Assembly: GCA_034096865.1 (NCBI GenBank)
Contig: JAWQFJ010002803.1
Coordinates: 81,877 to 92,403 of the forward strand
Reading direction: 5' to 3'
Length of the DNA: 10,527 nt
Source of the DNA: Theodoxus fluviatilis
Taxonomy: Eukaryota > Mollusca > Gastropoda > Cycloneritida > Neritidae
The notes under the pieces are model-generated. The model did not search any database and had not been told where the DNA came from. It was given only the letters and a program-made list of their open reading frames with translations. The position numbers and the translations under genes were made by a program. Shown one piece after another: positions 8,199 to 10,527 of this stretch (within the stretch, counting starts at the first letter, position 1; each line of letters starts with the position of its first letter).

Positions 8199-9878
8199 CT
8201 GGTGAGGGAAAAACGGTGTCGTAAAAAAAGAGAGATGGAAAGGCCATCGGCTATAAACGGGCCACACTAGTGGACTCGTCCGAGGAGAGGGGTGTGAGAA
8301 AGACAACCACGTCGGCGGGACACACAAACTGGCGGGACACAATATCTGATTGGCTGCGTTTTTATGTGTGTTTTTGTTTAATTACTCGTCATATTCTTGT
8401 GTCATTCTTTGTATGAATCACTACGATTTCACTGAGAATTAACCAACCAAGATCGCTTGCCAGTCATACGCTGTTGCTTGCTAGCTTGTATGGTTCTCCA
8501 GCTTGACCGCCTGCACGGAAGATTCTGACATGCATGTAAATGCCGTTGACGTTGCCGATGTTTCGCCCTCACTGAAGCCTTACTTGGGGCCTAGTATTTC
8601 TCTTCTCACGGAAAAACAAGTGTATGTGAAATTATTGAATGATCCTTGAAAAGCATGTACTTCTTTCATGCCTATGAACGTGAGCGGATAATATTTTCTG
8701 GATCTATCGCCTAGATAAATTAAGATTCCATTTTGTCAAAAGGAGCATTAGCTGCCATATTTTAAAGGCCTACCATAATGGATAACTCAGGGGATTTGCA
8801 AGTAGTATAATGAACTTGTAGCCAATGACTAATTGCTGTACACTATTCCCTGAAAGTCATCATGGTGCGCCCATTTCTTCTTGTTTCCCGGTTTTTGACT
8901 ATATACATAGGGATGAGTTAGTTGTAGTAAATGCTTTTGTCAATACAGTGATAACTAATTCCAACTCTGTCAATATAGTGATAACTAATTCCAACTCTGT
9001 CAATACAGTGATAACTAATTCCAACTCTGTCAATACAGTGATAACTAATTCCAACTCTGTCACGCGTTTAGAAGAAAGCCATGACCACTTCGACCAAGAA
9101 ATGTGCAATGACAAACCATAAGCACATTTAAAACAACTTTTAGTCATAGACGATTTTCGAAAGCTTTCGACGAATTGTCGAGCAATGAGACACAATTTCG
9201 AGCAGTTTTTATGCATAGCAATAAAGAATCCAAAAGGGAAAAAGGATGGCAACGAGTCAGACGCATTTTCTTCCTGCACTCGATTTTGCCGATGCGCACT
9301 ATCTCCATTTTCACTGAAAAGTCTATATTTAAACAACAACAACAGCAAAACATAAGCATATTTCTCAAACATGTTCCTATTTGCTACTCAGTCGTTGCTT
9401 TGACGAAGATCTCTGACATTATGAAAACAATGATTTTGCGTAAAGTCATCAGTGACCGCCTAGCAAAAAAAAAATTAAAAATGACATATTGATAAAAGCA
9501 ATTTGCTGGGTTTTCTCTAAATGTATTAGAAGTTGTGATGATACAAACGCAGAAGGGGGAAAAACTCGGTAATTGATTTCTTGATCAATTCTTTCGTGAC
9601 TTTTTCCAGATACCCATATGTTAGAATCAGTTATTAAAATCATATATTCTGCAAAGCGTCTGAATATTCATCAATTCAAAACACATTTTGGCATTATTTT
9701 GTGTAGTTCAAGAAAGCAGTTCTTGTGTTTATGAATCGAAACCAAACAGGAACTCGGAGCAGAGAGTTTGATCGTCCCCCACTGTGGAAAGTTGCTCTAC
9801 CTCCATCTACCAGGTGTTACTAGGCACGCTCACATTTCTGTCAATGCATGAACCGGCTGCTGGCTCTTAAACACTGAC
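8199..9878. other. Intron between exon 1 and exon 2
   Basis: About 1.7 kb bounded by a matching donor (gtcagt at 9878) and acceptor (ccctcaccag at 8199), both phase 0. It contains the 30-bp tandem repeat, a 14-bp perfect palindrome TCGAAAGCTTTCGA at 9157-9170 and a short CAA run near 9331. No gene recognised inside it on either strand. Confidence 0.75.
8941..9060. repeat. Four-copy 30-bp tandem repeat
   Basis: Exactly four head-to-tail units of 30 nt, each starting CAATACAGTGATAACTAATT and ending CCAACTCTGT. The second unit has a single C-to-T change at 8976. There are no spacers, so it is not a CRISPR array. Thirty is a multiple of three, so frames stay open through it on both strands, which explains a 98-codon plus frame and a longer minus frame here. 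It lies inside the exon 1-exon 2 intron. Confidence 0.97.
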
Positions 9879-10054
9879 CAATTCTGGCTGCTGGTCGATT
9901 AAGGCTTTGACTTTCTCCAGGTTGCCATTGGAGATGGCAAGGAGGATGGCGGCTCGAGAACTGTGGTTGAAGGCTCGCTTTGCGTGCTTCACAGCCTCAG
10001 AGGAATATTGTCCTGCTCTCCCTTCTGCTGCATCTCCAAAGTGCTTCCGGAGAA
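9879..10054 (-). CDS. Ankyrin-repeat gene, exon 1 of those visible (internal exon; MIB-like)
   Basis: First visible coding exon in transcription order, 176 nt. The 3' splice site is a pyrimidine-rich ttatcttacctccag and the 5' splice site is TTG|gtcagt. It starts with two bases completing a split codon (intron phase 1) and ends in phase 0, which fits the phase-0 start of the exon at 8198. The peptide begins LRKHFGDAAEGRAGQYSSEA, a charged linker. It then enters a first ankyrin-like repeat, AAILLAISNGNLEKVKALID, with the usual G-N-L-E-x-V-K-x-L-I pattern of an outer ankyrin helix pair. In mind bomb proteins a similar variable linker precedes the ankyrin block; placing it there is inference. 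The frame is also open upstream to an ATG at 10148, giving a hydrophobic leader, but that part is probably just the pyrimidine-rich intron end. Earlier exons are not visible before the window end. Confidence 0.72.
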
Positions 10055-10527
10055 CTGGAGGTAAGATAAAAAATGTGAACATCGCATTAAGTAGCAATAC
10101 AACTGAGACAAATTGCAGGATAGAAACGAGGAATCGAACAATGAACAAGATATTACAAAACCGATCTATGTGACTGAAGGAATTTGAAATTAGCTAGCTA
10201 GTGCCTTATCGACTAGAGGATCACGAGGAAATGAATCAATAAATAAACAAAAGGTGTCTGTGAATGAACTAATTCATCACGTTTATGAACATTCAAAGAC
10301 AATACACCAAAAGTTTCAAAAGAACTTATTGTCCATACAATATTTTATGCATGAGCGCATGTGTTGGATGGCATTTTCTGTCTACTCTCTGCTCGAGGCT
10401 GGAGGCATTAATCATTCAGTTCTTAACGCAGACAAACATTTGAAATGCAGCGATACACCCACACCCTAAATCTTATCTTAATCTAATCTTAAAGATAACT
10501 TTCTAGATGTCGAGTCGTTTTCTATTG
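10055..10527. other. Intron upstream of exon 1 (transcript sense); no further exon seen
   Basis: AT-rich sequence after the exon 1 acceptor. A 71-codon plus frame (10254-10469) has no recognisable domain. The preceding exon of the ankyrin gene must lie beyond the window. Confidence 0.6.

Noticed and set aside
8941..9060. CRISPR-like direct repeats
   Set aside because: Units abut without spacers, the context is eukaryotic intron, and no cas-like gene is present.
8825..9121. 98-codon plus-strand frame
   Set aside because: Kept open by the in-phase 30-bp repeat; no start context, splice sites or domain, and it sits inside an intron.
9157..9170. Perfect 14-bp palindrome TCGAAAGCTTTCGA
   Set aside because: A single short palindrome in AT-rich intron is compatible with chance, and no second copy or associated element was found.

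Overview
This looks like nuclear DNA of an animal, most likely an invertebrate. It has no bacterial-style gene packing. It holds short ankyrin-coding exons with GT-AG splice sites on the minus strand, long introns, long CA/TG microsatellites and degenerate minisatellites. The species cannot be named from the sequence; a mollusc or similar highly polymorphic marine invertebrate would fit, but that is a guess.

The main gene is part of one minus-strand ankyrin-repeat protein. In transcription order the exons are 9879-10054, 8050-8198, then one of two copies of a third exon (6108-6264 or 1552-1708), and 526-683. Splice phases agree at every junction if only one copy of the third exon is used. The joined peptide is about 212 residues and carries five to six ankyrin repeats. 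Their order and wording, especially the fifth and sixth repeats, resemble the ankyrin block of mind bomb E3 ubiquitin ligases (MIB2 type). The N-terminal MIB/ZZ domains and C-terminal RINGs would lie outside the window and are not seen.

The middle of the window is structurally odd. Bases 982-2637 reappear at 5528-7195, directly after a 22-base N gap, with allele-like differences. From 2638 to about 4600 the first copy continues collinearly with 7196 to about 7790 of the second copy, but stretched more than threefold by homopolymers and low-complexity AC or T insertions. This is best explained as uncorrected long-read gap fill plus an unmerged haplotype, so the exon duplication is probably an assembly artefact. 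Most open frames in 2638-4800 are spurious.

Between the noisy stretch and the N gap is cleaner sequence (about 5100-5505) with a possible first coding exon (5155-5312, minus) encoding a signal-peptide-like N-terminus and ending at a consensus donor. It is unrelated to the ankyrin gene and may be a misplaced contig end. The rest is intron with simple repeats, including a four-copy 30-bp tandem repeat at 8941-9060. I see no CRISPR array, tRNA, rRNA or recognisable transposase.
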